A stretch of 64,000 bases of DNA. Origin: Bacteroidota bacterium (GTDB lineage: Bacteria; Bacteroidota; Bacteroidia; B-17B0; Aurantibacillaceae). Below are positions 1 through 8,977 of the stretch, piece by piece; the first letter of the stretch is position 1; every line of letters starts with the position of its first letter. The stretch is from NCBI GenBank assembly GCA_013697245.1, contig JACCXH010000073.1:53634-117633 (forward strand), written 5' to 3'. The position numbers and the translations under genes were made by a program. The notes under the pieces were generated by a model. It made no database searches. It had not been told where the DNA came from and was given only the letters and a program-made list of their open reading frames with translations.

Positions 1-383
1 ATCTCAACTCTTTGCTCTGTAAATGAATTATTTGCTTTTAATAATTCATATAAACGCACTAACACAATTACCTTTTGTTTTTGAGCAAGCGTTTTATTTA
101 TTTTAAGACAAATAGTAAGCGTTTTAAGCGAATCAGAAACTGAAGTCAGGCGGCGTTTTTTTGGAGCCGGGGCATCTTCTCCTTCTGCAGTTTTAGCTGG
201 CTTCTCGTCTTTACCAATTAAATAATTATCGTAAAGCAAAAGATACTCTTCTGTTTTTGCCTTATTAAGCTGGAATGCCAAAAAACTCCGCACAAAGTTG
301 CGTTCAGAATCACCACTTCCATCATCTTGTTTAGCGATGATGGCAAATAATTGCATTAATGCCCTAAGTATTTCCTCACTCAT
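1..383 (-). CDS. TerB-like N-terminal domain protein, partial (3' end outside window)
   Basis: An open frame starts with ATG at 383 and runs off the left edge without a stop (about 127 codons). The N-terminus MSEEILRALMQLFAIIAKQD and the later helical segment resemble TerB-like domains. A Lys/Arg-rich linker (PKKRR) lies near residue 75. In Bacteroidota such a domain often starts a long ABC-ATPase protein, but nothing of an ATPase is visible here, so that is only inference. It lies 62 bp downstream of the giant exported-protein gene in the same direction, so the two may be co-transcribed. Frame and start are clear; function is not. Confidence 0.65.
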   Translation of the reverse strand, partial: MSEEILRALMQLFAIIAKQDDGSGDSERNFVRSFLAFQLNKAKTEEYLLLYDNYLIGKDEKPAKTAEGEDAPAPKKRRLTSVSDSLKTLTICLKINKTLAQKQKVIVLVRLYELLKANNSFTEQRVE

Positions 384-445
384 AAATTAACTGCAGCATG
401 AAATTAATCATTATTTGCTTTTATACAAGTATTTTAAATTTAAAA

Positions 446-3400
446 CTATTCTTCTTTCTTTTCTTCTTCTTCGCCCATGGCGCCAATCTGTTTCATTTTG
501 CGCAGGAAGTCGTCTTTCTTTTTCGCTGTAGTAGCATCAAAGCGGTAGGATGGGCCTTTGTCTACCTCCATTTTTTTACTTTTACTTTTTAGCTCTTTCA
601 CATCTTTATTAAACTGTTCGTTGCTGCTTACGGCTAACATAGTTCCGTTATAATAAGTAAAATAATACCAGGTGTTTGGATCTGCCTCAATGTAAATATC
701 TAAAATATCTTTACCTCTTTGTTTTTTAATTTGAATTTTTCCCGTCATGTAACGAAAGATCTCTGTTTTTTGGATGTTGCCAACCCCAAGCATTTTCCCT
801 TCGGATAAATAAGCTTTTGCCTCGCGGTTATAACTCATTTTTACATCGTTAAACACAATGTTCTTTTCTAATTCATCCGGGAATTTTTTATAGTTACCAT
901 ATAAATTTAATTCTGATAGCGCCCTGTCGCCTTTATCTTTTCCTAATATCTCAATTAAACCATGGTTAAAAAGATCGCCCTCAAATGGTGTAGGGTTTAA
1001 ACTACCAAGGTACAATTCAAAATCCTTGGCCATTTTACGAATAGCACTACCTTCAAAAAAGAAATCGACAACCAGCATTAAATTAAAATTAATACTGTCT
1101 TTAACCGTATTGTATTTGGCGTTACCAACGCTTTTTAATTTTACCTGGCCAAGGTCGTTACTAAGATTATAGTTACCCTCAGTATATATTTCGCAATTGG
1201 TGGTATTTAAACTTACGTAGTTACCGGGTAAACTCATCTCTAATAATTTTTCTTTATTTGAGATCTCATACATTTCATTTTCTTTATCATAAGTTAATAT
1301 ACCGTCGGCCTCAATAACATCTTTAGAGCTTCTTGCGCCCTGCAATGATAAAAACGAAGCATAAACCATATTTGTATCCTGATTATAGAATAAGCCAGTT
1401 CCAACTGCCCCGCCTTTAACATCAAGCGCTTTTTTAGGGATTGGTATTTGAATATCTTTTGGATTGATCTCGCCGGTAAATTGTAAATACGATTTTCCTA
1501 TTTTTTTACAATTGTTTACAATTTTTGTTCCACCTTCATAAAATAAAAACTCGTTGGTGGCAAATAAATATACTTTACCGGCAAAACTAAAATGATCATT
1601 GAATTGGAATTTTTCTTTTTCATCAATTAAACCTTCAGAAATTGTTTGGCCCGTTGTATCCGGACGAATGGTATTAAATTTAATGAGGTAAGGTTTGTCG
1701 TTCTCATCTAAGTATTGATATTCACCCGAGGCAAGATAACTTCTTCTGCCAAAAATATTGGTTGTTGTGTTCCTGATGGTGTGGAACTTTGTAACAGTAT
1801 TTGCAAGTATGGATGAATTCCTTAAAGTATCCATAACCGCGTTCTTAAAAATGGTAACGTCGCCGTTGTTGGGAAACATTCTGGCATCTGCTACGTTAAT
1901 ATATGGCACGTTCTTACACTTGATAATATATTTTTTTAAATTGTATTTTGCACCGGGGGCAAAAAAGCGTAACGAATCCTGCCTGGGATGAATACTAATA
2001 AACTCCGGACCTTCAAGATCAAGTCCTTTTTCGGCGGCCTCTGTATCAATTTTTTTCTGGGTATCGCCCAATTCCATTTCTTCAGAATCCATGTACCATT
2101 TAAAGCGGTCCATAAAAGCAATATATTGGTTCTTATCAAATTTTACATAAGAGCCTTCGCCATTGGTAATAAAATCACCTTCCCGTTTATCAAAATCTAT
2201 TTTTGCGTTTACGTTAACAGTACTAAATGTAAAACCATCTTCATTAAAGGCTTTTAAATGGAAATTGGCTGTATCACTAAAGAACCGTCGTTTGACAAAT
2301 AGAATTTTTCCGGAAGTGAGATCGGCTTTCTCAAAATCTATTTTTCCGTTACCTGTTAGTTCTTTATAAGTTAGATCGAACCTGCCCCTGAACTCAGCTT
2401 TTTCTTTGTAAGCTATGAACGGTTTTTTAATATCAAAAGCCTGTAACAGGTCAGAATACGGCATAAAGTGCAGGCGCACGGTATCGCCATGTGCAGTTGG
2501 GAATTCAGGCGAATCGCCTTCTTTTACATCAAAGGTATTAGCGTTGCCATTGGCGCTATCCGGAAAAAATATTATATCCGGAACCTTAGAGTTGCTGGAA
2601 CTAAAGTTGAGGTCACCGCCACCACGCAAACCTTTATTGCTTAAGCGTATCTCATGATTAAAATTACCCTTACCGCCATAGATCGGGAAACCACCTTCAG
2701 GAGTTTGCCGAATAAACCCGAGCGAATAATCTTTTTGTAAAGTAAGCACTTCTCTAAACGAAGGAAAAATTCCCGCAGAGGCAAATGTGCCGTCAAACCG
2801 CAGGCCTTCATTTCTAAAGTTATCTAAACTATCTATGGCAAATGGGTCTAGCTTAAAATAGAATTTATCTTTATTGTAGGCGCCTTTAAAAATGGTACGT
2901 TTATCGTAAAAAGCATAACTCTCTTTAAAGCTTTGAAACGACGGGAAAGTAGGCGCACGTCCCCAGCCACTTTTATTCTTGGGCGCATCTATCCGTAATT
3001 CACCATTTACATTCTCAATTAAGGTTTGCACTTTTTTAAAGGGTACATTGCCATTAATATCTGGTTCAAAAGCTTCAACATAGATTTTGATAGAGTCGAT
3101 AGTTTTCATTTTAACTTTAAATTCATCATAATCGAAAATAAAATCTTTTCCAATGAACTCAAACTTACCGGAAGATAATGTGCCGTTAAAATCTATTTCG
3201 CGATTCTTCTTTAAGATCAACTCGCCATTTCTGGGAAACATGAATACTTTTTGAGTATCGCTTAGTAGCACCTGCTTCACCCCGCGAACAGTGATATCGT
3301 AATTTAATAGGTTCAACGTAGCATTGTCTTTACCTTGTATTATAGAGTGTAGGGTAATAATATCATAATCGTGCTTGTGTTTTAAATTATCGGCATAATC

Positions 3401-4939
3401 AAATAAACGCTGTCTTATTTTTATCATATCCGTTTCGGGATCATAATAAACTAAACCGTAAATGGCCATTTTAAAAATAATGGGCCTAAGATCAACCGCA
3501 AGAAACTTAATGTATTTAGCAAAATCAACTGTAGTAAATTGCGCCGGCTTTTCGTTGGCATTATAATACTCTATCATTTTACTAACAGGGCTAACAGTTT
3601 CTTTACCTCTTATGCTTTCTGCTTTTTCTCTTGTATAAAAATCGGTTGATTCAAAATAAGCTTCGCCTTGAAAATTATTCGGTAAAAAATTAAAAGCAAG
3701 TATAGGCTCATCCAATTGCCAAAGTATTTGTTCAAAATACATATCGTATTTATGGAAGGAGTTGGAGAAAGGTGTTTTCTGCAAACCGTCATCGCCTCTT
3801 AATATGGTTACCAGTCGTTTATCTACCTGATAGGTAAAACTTAAACCGGGATGATAAATAGTATCTTTATTTAAGAAAAATTTTACAGCGCCGGGGTTAG
3901 CAACGATCCTGTCTTTACTCATTCCAAATGAGCGGGCACTAATTTCTAGAAACTTTACACTGTTCCTTTTAAAGATAATTCGCGCAGGATTGCTATTAGT
4001 GCCGGAGCCAACAAACTTAGGGCCGCGCATACCAAACCCACCATCGTAATCAACATCAGGATAAATATTTTTTACGATCAAACGTTTGCTGTAAGAATCA
4101 AAACGCGGGTAAGTAAGCTCACCGTTCTCTGTAATGATCCTATCAGAAAATCTTCCCACCTGGGCTTTGTCAAAAAACTGTTTTCCAACAAAAGTGGCAG
4201 TATCGCTGGCGTAATTGCCGGTTTTACAATCAATGGTGTAGCGTTTAATGGTAGCATAAACTTCTTTATCAAGGCCGCAGCGCGCCCAACTTATTTTACC
4301 GCCTTTACCAATAAAAGTACCAACGTTGGGATAATAGGTTCCCTGCGTTTCTTCAATGGCAATACTATCGCCCCGTGGGTTAACGCCAATAAGGGTAATA
4401 TCTTTAAAAATAATTTTAGGAATGGTGTCGTAATCAAACTTATAATTTGGCTGGTATGAGTAATAAATGTAGGAAGGTGTTTTATAAAAAGCATTGTATT
4501 TGAACATGTTTTCGCCAAGCACAATTAATTCCTGCACCCCGTTATTTCCTTTTTTGGCGAGCATCTTCATTAAGCACAATTGCCAGTTCTGAAAAGTTTC
4601 AACAGGTAATTTTTTTTCAAGGGCAGCATAAAGCGCCGAAAAATAACCAATAATAAATGGGTTAGGCTTTAAACGCTTATTGGCCATGGCAATACAGGCT
4701 TTTACTGTCGCCTCTTTATAATAACCTGTAATATAATTCTCTTCCCAATATCGACTAAAGGTTCTCATGTAGGTTTCTGCCTCAAGTCTGTTAGACGTGT
4801 TCTCTATAAAATAACTATTAAGGTCATTTATAAACTTTACTGTATCGTTAGATAATTGACTTCCTTTTTGCGAATAACTGCAAAAAGATAAAAGCAAAAA
4901 TGCCAGAGATAGTATTTGTTTTTGGAACCGGGAAAACAT
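446..4939 (-). CDS. Very large exported protein of unknown function (about 1,497 aa)
   Basis: I do not recognise a named family. The chosen ATG at 4939 places a signal peptide directly at the N-terminus (MFSRFQKQ, then a hydrophobic LSLAFLLLSF stretch, cleavage after CSYSQ). An upstream in-frame start at 4972 would add 11 residues before it. The mature protein looks beta-strand-rich, with many short Phe/Asp/Gly-rich repeats such as FxFxGKxxFDYDEF and GxGKIDFEKADL. No T9SS sorting domain is seen; the C-terminus is acidic and basic (GEEEEKKEE). A periplasmic or cell-surface scaffold role is possible but unproven. The frame is continuous over 4.5 kb, so the gene is certainly real. Confidence 0.9.
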   Translation of the reverse strand: MFSRFQKQILSLAFLLLSFCSYSQKGSQLSNDTVKFINDLNSYFIENTSNRLEAETYMRTFSRYWEENYITGYYKEATVKACIAMANKRLKPNPFIIGYFSALYAALEKKLPVETFQNWQLCLMKMLAKKGNNGVQELIVLGENMFKYNAFYKTPSYIYYSYQPNYKFDYDTIPKIIFKDITLIGVNPRGDSIAIEETQGTYYPNVGTFIGKGGKISWARCGLDKEVYATIKRYTIDCKTGNYASDTATFVGKQFFDKAQVGRFSDRIITENGELTYPRFDSYSKRLIVKNIYPDVDYDGGFGMRGPKFVGSGTNSNPARIIFKRNSVKFLEISARSFGMSKDRIVANPGAVKFFLNKDTIYHPGLSFTYQVDKRLVTILRGDDGLQKTPFSNSFHKYDMYFEQILWQLDEPILAFNFLPNNFQGEAYFESTDFYTREKAESIRGKETVSPVSKMIEYYNANEKPAQFTTVDFAKYIKFLAVDLRPIIFKMAIYGLVYYDPETDMIKIRQRLFDYADNLKHKHDYDIITLHSIIQGKDNATLNLLNYDITVRGVKQVLLSDTQKVFMFPRNGELILKKNREIDFNGTLSSGKFEFIGKDFIFDYDEFKVKMKTIDSIKIYVEAFEPDINGNVPFKKVQTLIENVNGELRIDAPKNKSGWGRAPTFPSFQSFKESYAFYDKRTIFKGAYNKDKFYFKLDPFAIDSLDNFRNEGLRFDGTFASAGIFPSFREVLTLQKDYSLGFIRQTPEGGFPIYGGKGNFNHEIRLSNKGLRGGGDLNFSSSNSKVPDIIFFPDSANGNANTFDVKEGDSPEFPTAHGDTVRLHFMPYSDLLQAFDIKKPFIAYKEKAEFRGRFDLTYKELTGNGKIDFEKADLTSGKILFVKRRFFSDTANFHLKAFNEDGFTFSTVNVNAKIDFDKREGDFITNGEGSYVKFDKNQYIAFMDRFKWYMDSEEMELGDTQKKIDTEAAEKGLDLEGPEFISIHPRQDSLRFFAPGAKYNLKKYIIKCKNVPYINVADARMFPNNGDVTIFKNAVMDTLRNSSILANTVTKFHTIRNTTTNIFGRRSYLASGEYQYLDENDKPYLIKFNTIRPDTTGQTISEGLIDEKEKFQFNDHFSFAGKVYLFATNEFLFYEGGTKIVNNCKKIGKSYLQFTGEINPKDIQIPIPKKALDVKGGAVGTGLFYNQDTNMVYASFLSLQGARSSKDVIEADGILTYDKENEMYEISNKEKLLEMSLPGNYVSLNTTNCEIYTEGNYNLSNDLGQVKLKSVGNAKYNTVKDSINFNLMLVVDFFFEGSAIRKMAKDFELYLGSLNPTPFEGDLFNHGLIEILGKDKGDRALSELNLYGNYKKFPDELEKNIVFNDVKMSYNREAKAYLSEGKMLGVGNIQKTEIFRYMTGKIQIKKQRGKDILDIYIEADPNTWYYFTYYNGTMLAVSSNEQFNKDVKELKSKSKKMEVDKGPSYRFDATTAKKKDDFLRKMKQIGAMGEEEEKKEE

Positions 4940-5120
4940 AAATAAATTATTTAACCAAATATAATTAATCAATTAGGTAATTAATAATAAATTTAATTTT
5001 TTTAGCTCGATTTCATTCAATTTACCTTTCTAAAGGCTGTGCGACCTGCTATAGCAGATTATAGCCCATTTTACAACTTAATTTTTATAATTTGCAATAA
5101 AATTGTATGTTTGATTGATT

Positions 5121-6245
5121 ATGCAGATAACTAATAGCGGAAAATATTCGTCTATAGCCGAATTATTTAGAGTATTAAACAACTATCAATTAAATTATGC
5201 ATATAATGGCGACTTTACAAACGACCTTACTGAACGGATCTTAGCCTTAGCTGAGACGAATATGGATGTAGAGAGCGAAAGCCTTAAGATAAAAAAGAAA
5301 GTTTATTTTATAATTGTTGAGTCGCTTCAGAATATAACACGACACCAAGGAAGCAGTAAAAATTCGAGATTAATGGATGGTTTTTTTTCCATTCATAAAT
5401 TTTTGGGTGGATACCTTGTAGGCTCAGGAAATGCAATTGAGAACGATCATATTAAATCATTATCTCAAAAGTTGGATAAAGTAAATTCGCTAAGTGCAGA
5501 GGAGCTAAAAGAATATCAGAAAGAAGTGTTAAGTGCAGGGGGGTTCTCTGAAAAAGGCGGAGCCGGCCTTGGTTTGATAGAAATGGTGCGAAAGAGCGGC
5601 AACAAATTGCAATACGATTTTGAAAAAATAGACGAGCAAAATTCTTATTTTTATTTTCAGTCTAAAATTACCGAGGCGCAAGCAGGCGAGAACCCGGAAA
5701 TAGATGAGCAAAATCATGAGGTGGTTAAAAGTGTTCATCGTGCAGTAACGAAAAATAATTTAAAGGTCTTTTTTCAGGGCCAATTCAAGCACGAAAATGT
5801 AAGAAGTTTATTGTCGATGGCTGAAGGAAGCATTTACCTGGCCGAAAAATTTGAGTTCAAAAAAACCTCTGTAGCTATTATGATCGAGCTACTTCAAAAC
5901 ATTAGTTATCATGCGGCAGGAATTAATAATAGTGATGATAGGCCGGGCTTGTTCATGGTGGCAGATAACAATAACATTTGCTCACTTATTACCGGAAATT
6001 ACGTTAATAACAATAAAATAGAAGAATTAATAAAGAAAATAGATTTTGTAAATTCGCTGGATAATATAGCTATCGAAAAACTTTATTTAGAAACGATCAT
6101 GTTAGATCAGGATGAGTTAAAACGTGGCGCAGGCCTTGGCTTTATTGATATAAGAATAAAGAGCAAGAATAAGATAGAGGTAGAAATGGTTCCCTATACC
6201 GATGAAAAAACATTTATAATTATTAAAGCAAATATTAGTTATTAA
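5121..6245 (+). CDS. SiaB-family protein kinase, tandem two-domain form
   Basis: Predicted histidine-kinase-like (GHKL) protein kinase of the SiaB/DUF6272 family. In Pseudomonas, SiaB phosphorylates SiaC. The protein has two homologous halves. The first (about residues 1-185) has an N-box-like VESLQNITRHQ and a glycine loop GGAGLGLIEM. The second (about 200-374) has IELLQNISYHA and RGAGLGFIDI. Family members are normally about 180 residues, so this is a duplication and fusion. Both halves keep the Asn and glycine-loop residues. The ATG at 5121 is preferred over an in-frame TTG six bases upstream. It lies 4 bp before the SiaC-like gene, clearly one operon. Confidence 0.85.
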   Translation: MQITNSGKYSSIAELFRVLNNYQLNYAYNGDFTNDLTERILALAETNMDVESESLKIKKKVYFIIVESLQNITRHQGSSKNSRLMDGFFSIHKFLGGYLVGSGNAIENDHIKSLSQKLDKVNSLSAEELKEYQKEVLSAGGFSEKGGAGLGLIEMVRKSGNKLQYDFEKIDEQNSYFYFQSKITEAQAGENPEIDEQNHEVVKSVHRAVTKNNLKVFFQGQFKHENVRSLLSMAEGSIYLAEKFEFKKTSVAIMIELLQNISYHAAGINNSDDRPGLFMVADNNNICSLITGNYVNNNKIEELIKKIDFVNSLDNIAIEKLYLETIMLDQDELKRGAGLGFIDIRIKSKNKIEVEMVPYTDEKTFIIIKANISY

Positions 6246-6249
6246 GAAT

Positions 6250-6621
6250 ATGGCGGCATTAAATTTAGAGGCAACTGAAGATCTACCTCAGGTACTATTT
6301 GATAGTAGTAAAGGTGTTTTTGAGATCTCGAAGCGTTCGCTGCCCGAAAACGCTATTCTTTTTTATGAGCCGTTATTAGATTTTGCTAACGAATATCTTA
6401 AGGCGCCAAAAGAGGAAACAACTATTGCCTTTCATTTTGATTACATCAGCACTTCATCTACAAAACAAATTATGAAGTTGATCCTTTTATTTGATCCAAT
6501 TAGCGCCACTAACAAAGTAAATTTAAATTGGAACTATGATCACGGCGATGTGGACATGTTGCAGACCGGAAAAAGGCTGGAGCAATTAACCAGTTTAAAA
6601 TTTATTTTTAACGAAGTTTAG
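6250..6621 (+). CDS. SiaC-family regulatory phosphoprotein (DUF1987)
   Basis: Small cytoplasmic protein of 123 residues matching the SiaC/DUF1987 family. In Pseudomonas, unphosphorylated SiaC binds and activates a diguanylate cyclase; SiaB phosphorylates it and SiaA dephosphorylates it. The conserved region around residues 60-75 (FDYISTSSTKQIM) carries the Ser/Thr cluster expected to hold the phospho-site. It follows the SiaB-like kinase by 4 bp, and its 3' end overlaps tail to tail with the convergent phosphatase gene. No diguanylate cyclase is encoded in this window, so the final target here is unknown. Confidence 0.85.
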   Translation: MAALNLEATEDLPQVLFDSSKGVFEISKRSLPENAILFYEPLLDFANEYLKAPKEETTIAFHFDYISTSSTKQIMKLILLFDPISATNKVNLNWNYDHGDVDMLQTGKRLEQLTSLKFIFNEV

Positions 6622-8819
6622 ATCTTAAATCCAATTATTAGAACATCATCAATTTGTTTGGATTCACCCTTCCATTCATCAAACGTTTCTTCCAACATGT
6701 ATCTTTGTTTTTCTACCGCCAAAGTGTGTATTTGGCCTAATAATTTTTCGTAACGGGAGGTTAAAAATTTCTTTTTTGTTTCTTCTCCAATTTGATCCAC
6801 ATACCCGTCGGTTGACATGTATACCATCATATTTGGCTTTAATGTTATTTCAAACGGTGTTATTTTTTCGAGATTATCTATTGCTAAGATCCCGTTTATA
6901 GAACTTATTTGCGGCTTGATCTCTTGTGTTTGATAATTATCTACAATATAAATAGATTGGTTGGCCCCTGCAAAATATAATTTTTTAGTAATGTGATCGA
7001 TCTTGCAAATAGAAATATCCATACCGTCGGTATTTAACTCCTCTTTTTCTTTATTGATCAATGTGCCTGATAAGCCGGCGGCTAATGAAGTAATGATCAA
7101 TGCGGGATCATGTATTTTTTTGTGGGTAATAATCTCGTTCAATAAAGTGCTGCCAACCATGCTTAAAAACGCGCCGGGCACACCGTGCCCTGTGCAATCG
7201 GCAACAACTATAAATGATTCGTGACCTTGTTTTGAATACCAGTAAAAATCACCGCTTACAATATCTTTTGGAATGTAAGTGATAAATAAATTAGGAAGGT
7301 GTGCAATAATCTTATCTTCAGAAATTAAAATAGATTCCTGTATACGTTTTGCATAATTAATACTTGATAAGATCTGTGATTGTTTTTCTTCTACCAAACT
7401 TTTTTGCCTTTCAACCTCTAACTTTTGCAGAGTAATGATCTTATTTGCTTTTTGTTTATGACGGTTGCTTCTAAAAATAAAAATTGCAAGGGCTGCCATA
7501 AAAACAAAGGCAACAATAAACATATTCAACAATGATTTTTGTTTATCATTTATTTGTTTGGCGTCGTCCTGTTTTCTTTCCTGCTCTAATTTGGTAATAT
7601 TTTCTTTTTGCTCAAACTCGTAATTCATCTCTGCACGAATACTTTTTTCGTTATCAATGAGTTTAGTTAGACTATCCCTGAACTGGATATATAGTTTATA
7701 ATTTTGTAAGGAGGATTTTGTATTACCTATTAGTTCTTCCAATTCTGATAAATAAGCATAAGACTGACTTATACCTTCTACCTGCCCAATTTTTTGATAT
7801 AACTGCAAACCGGTAGTAAAATATTTTTTTGCTTCTTGTGCATTCTTATTCTTTTCTGAAGGATTTTTTTTAGCTTTTGACATGAATGATACGCCAATGT
7901 TTGAATTTATTAATGCCAGCTCGCCTTTGTTACCTATTTCTTCGAGAATCTTTAAGGCCTTAAATTGCGTGGCGAAAGATCTGTCAAAATCGCCCTGCAT
8001 TTCATAAACGTTTGAGATATTTAAATAAGCAATGGCAACATTACGTTGATTTTTAGAACCTTCAGCGATATTTAAAAACTTAAAAAAATAATCTAATGAC
8101 TCTTCAAACTTACCTTGCTCAGCATAAACTGTTCCAATATTGGAGTAAGAAATACCCATGGTTGCTTTATCGCCGATTTCGGTACTTAATTTTAAAACCT
8201 TACTGTAGTACTCAAACGATTTACTGTAATTCTTTTGCCTGTCGTAAGTAATTCCTAAGTTGTTGTAAATGGTCATTACCTCATCTTTATAATTAACCTC
8301 ATCAATTAATTTTAATGCCCGGTAATAATAATCCATCGAAGCAGCAAAATTATCCTGGTAATTATACAGCTCGCCAATCTTGTTAAGGCAAAGCGATGTT
8401 TTGTAATTATTGCCGGTTTCCTCCCTTAGTTTTAATTCTTTTTTGTACTGCGATAGAGCATTGGCATAATTTTCTTGATTCTCAAACGTATAAGCAATAC
8501 TTTGAAAAGAGTTGGCCAGCCAGTTCTTTGAAACAGAAATAGCCACCGCGGCTACTAATTTTTCGGAAATTATTTTTGCGATACTGGCATATTTAATTGC
8601 TTTAGCGTAATCTCTTAAGGTCACATACTCTTTACTAAGTGTTATTAAAGTGCTTATGCGAATAGTATCGTCGAGACTGGCTGATGAAGACTCGGCGTTT
8701 AATGTTTTTATAACAGACAGTAAAGAATCAACGGCACGGCTTTGCGCATTCAGGTTTCCTTTATTAAAGGAAACAAGAATAAAAGTAACAAAAAAAATAT
8801 TTTTCAAATTAAAGTTCAA
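6618..8819 (-). CDS. TPR-containing SpoIIE/PP2C-type serine phosphatase (SiaA-like)
   Basis: Membrane-bound sensor phosphatase of 733 residues. In order: signal sequence (1-26, cleavage after NLNAQ), tetratricopeptide repeats (about 60-380, with motifs such as LGITYDRQKNYSKSFEYY), coiled coil, one membrane helix (about 433-452, LNMFIVAFVFMAALAIFIF), a second coiled coil, and a PP2C/SpoIIE domain (about 500-733) with GDFYWY and DCTGHGVPGAFLSM metal-binding motifs. It is convergent with the SiaB/SiaC operon, overlapping it by 4 bp, and is the likely phosphatase for SiaC. The start is TTG; no in-frame ATG lies near the signal peptide. Confidence 0.85.
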   Translation of the reverse strand: MNFNLKNIFFVTFILVSFNKGNLNAQSRAVDSLLSVIKTLNAESSSASLDDTIRISTLITLSKEYVTLRDYAKAIKYASIAKIISEKLVAAVAISVSKNWLANSFQSIAYTFENQENYANALSQYKKELKLREETGNNYKTSLCLNKIGELYNYQDNFAASMDYYYRALKLIDEVNYKDEVMTIYNNLGITYDRQKNYSKSFEYYSKVLKLSTEIGDKATMGISYSNIGTVYAEQGKFEESLDYFFKFLNIAEGSKNQRNVAIAYLNISNVYEMQGDFDRSFATQFKALKILEEIGNKGELALINSNIGVSFMSKAKKNPSEKNKNAQEAKKYFTTGLQLYQKIGQVEGISQSYAYLSELEELIGNTKSSLQNYKLYIQFRDSLTKLIDNEKSIRAEMNYEFEQKENITKLEQERKQDDAKQINDKQKSLLNMFIVAFVFMAALAIFIFRSNRHKQKANKIITLQKLEVERQKSLVEEKQSQILSSINYAKRIQESILISEDKIIAHLPNLFITYIPKDIVSGDFYWYSKQGHESFIVVADCTGHGVPGAFLSMVGSTLLNEIITHKKIHDPALIITSLAAGLSGTLINKEKEELNTDGMDISICKIDHITKKLYFAGANQSIYIVDNYQTQEIKPQISSINGILAIDNLEKITPFEITLKPNMMVYMSTDGYVDQIGEETKKKFLTSRYEKLLGQIHTLAVEKQRYMLEETFDEWKGESKQIDDVLIIGFKI

Positions 8820-8977
8820 GGGTAATATTTCAAACGAAGAAAAACTAAATTTTGCACATATTTACATAGGGCTAAAATATTTTTTAACAGTTAACACCTT
8901 ATTTCCTTGCAATTTGTTCATTAAAAAACCATTTAAGAGGCCTTTAAAATCAATATCTTTAAGGCTTAATTTTAACT

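Noticed and set aside
8820..8977. Possible purine riboswitch upstream of purL
   Set aside because: No conserved purine-aptamer loops or switching hairpins could be seen in the 158-bp leader.
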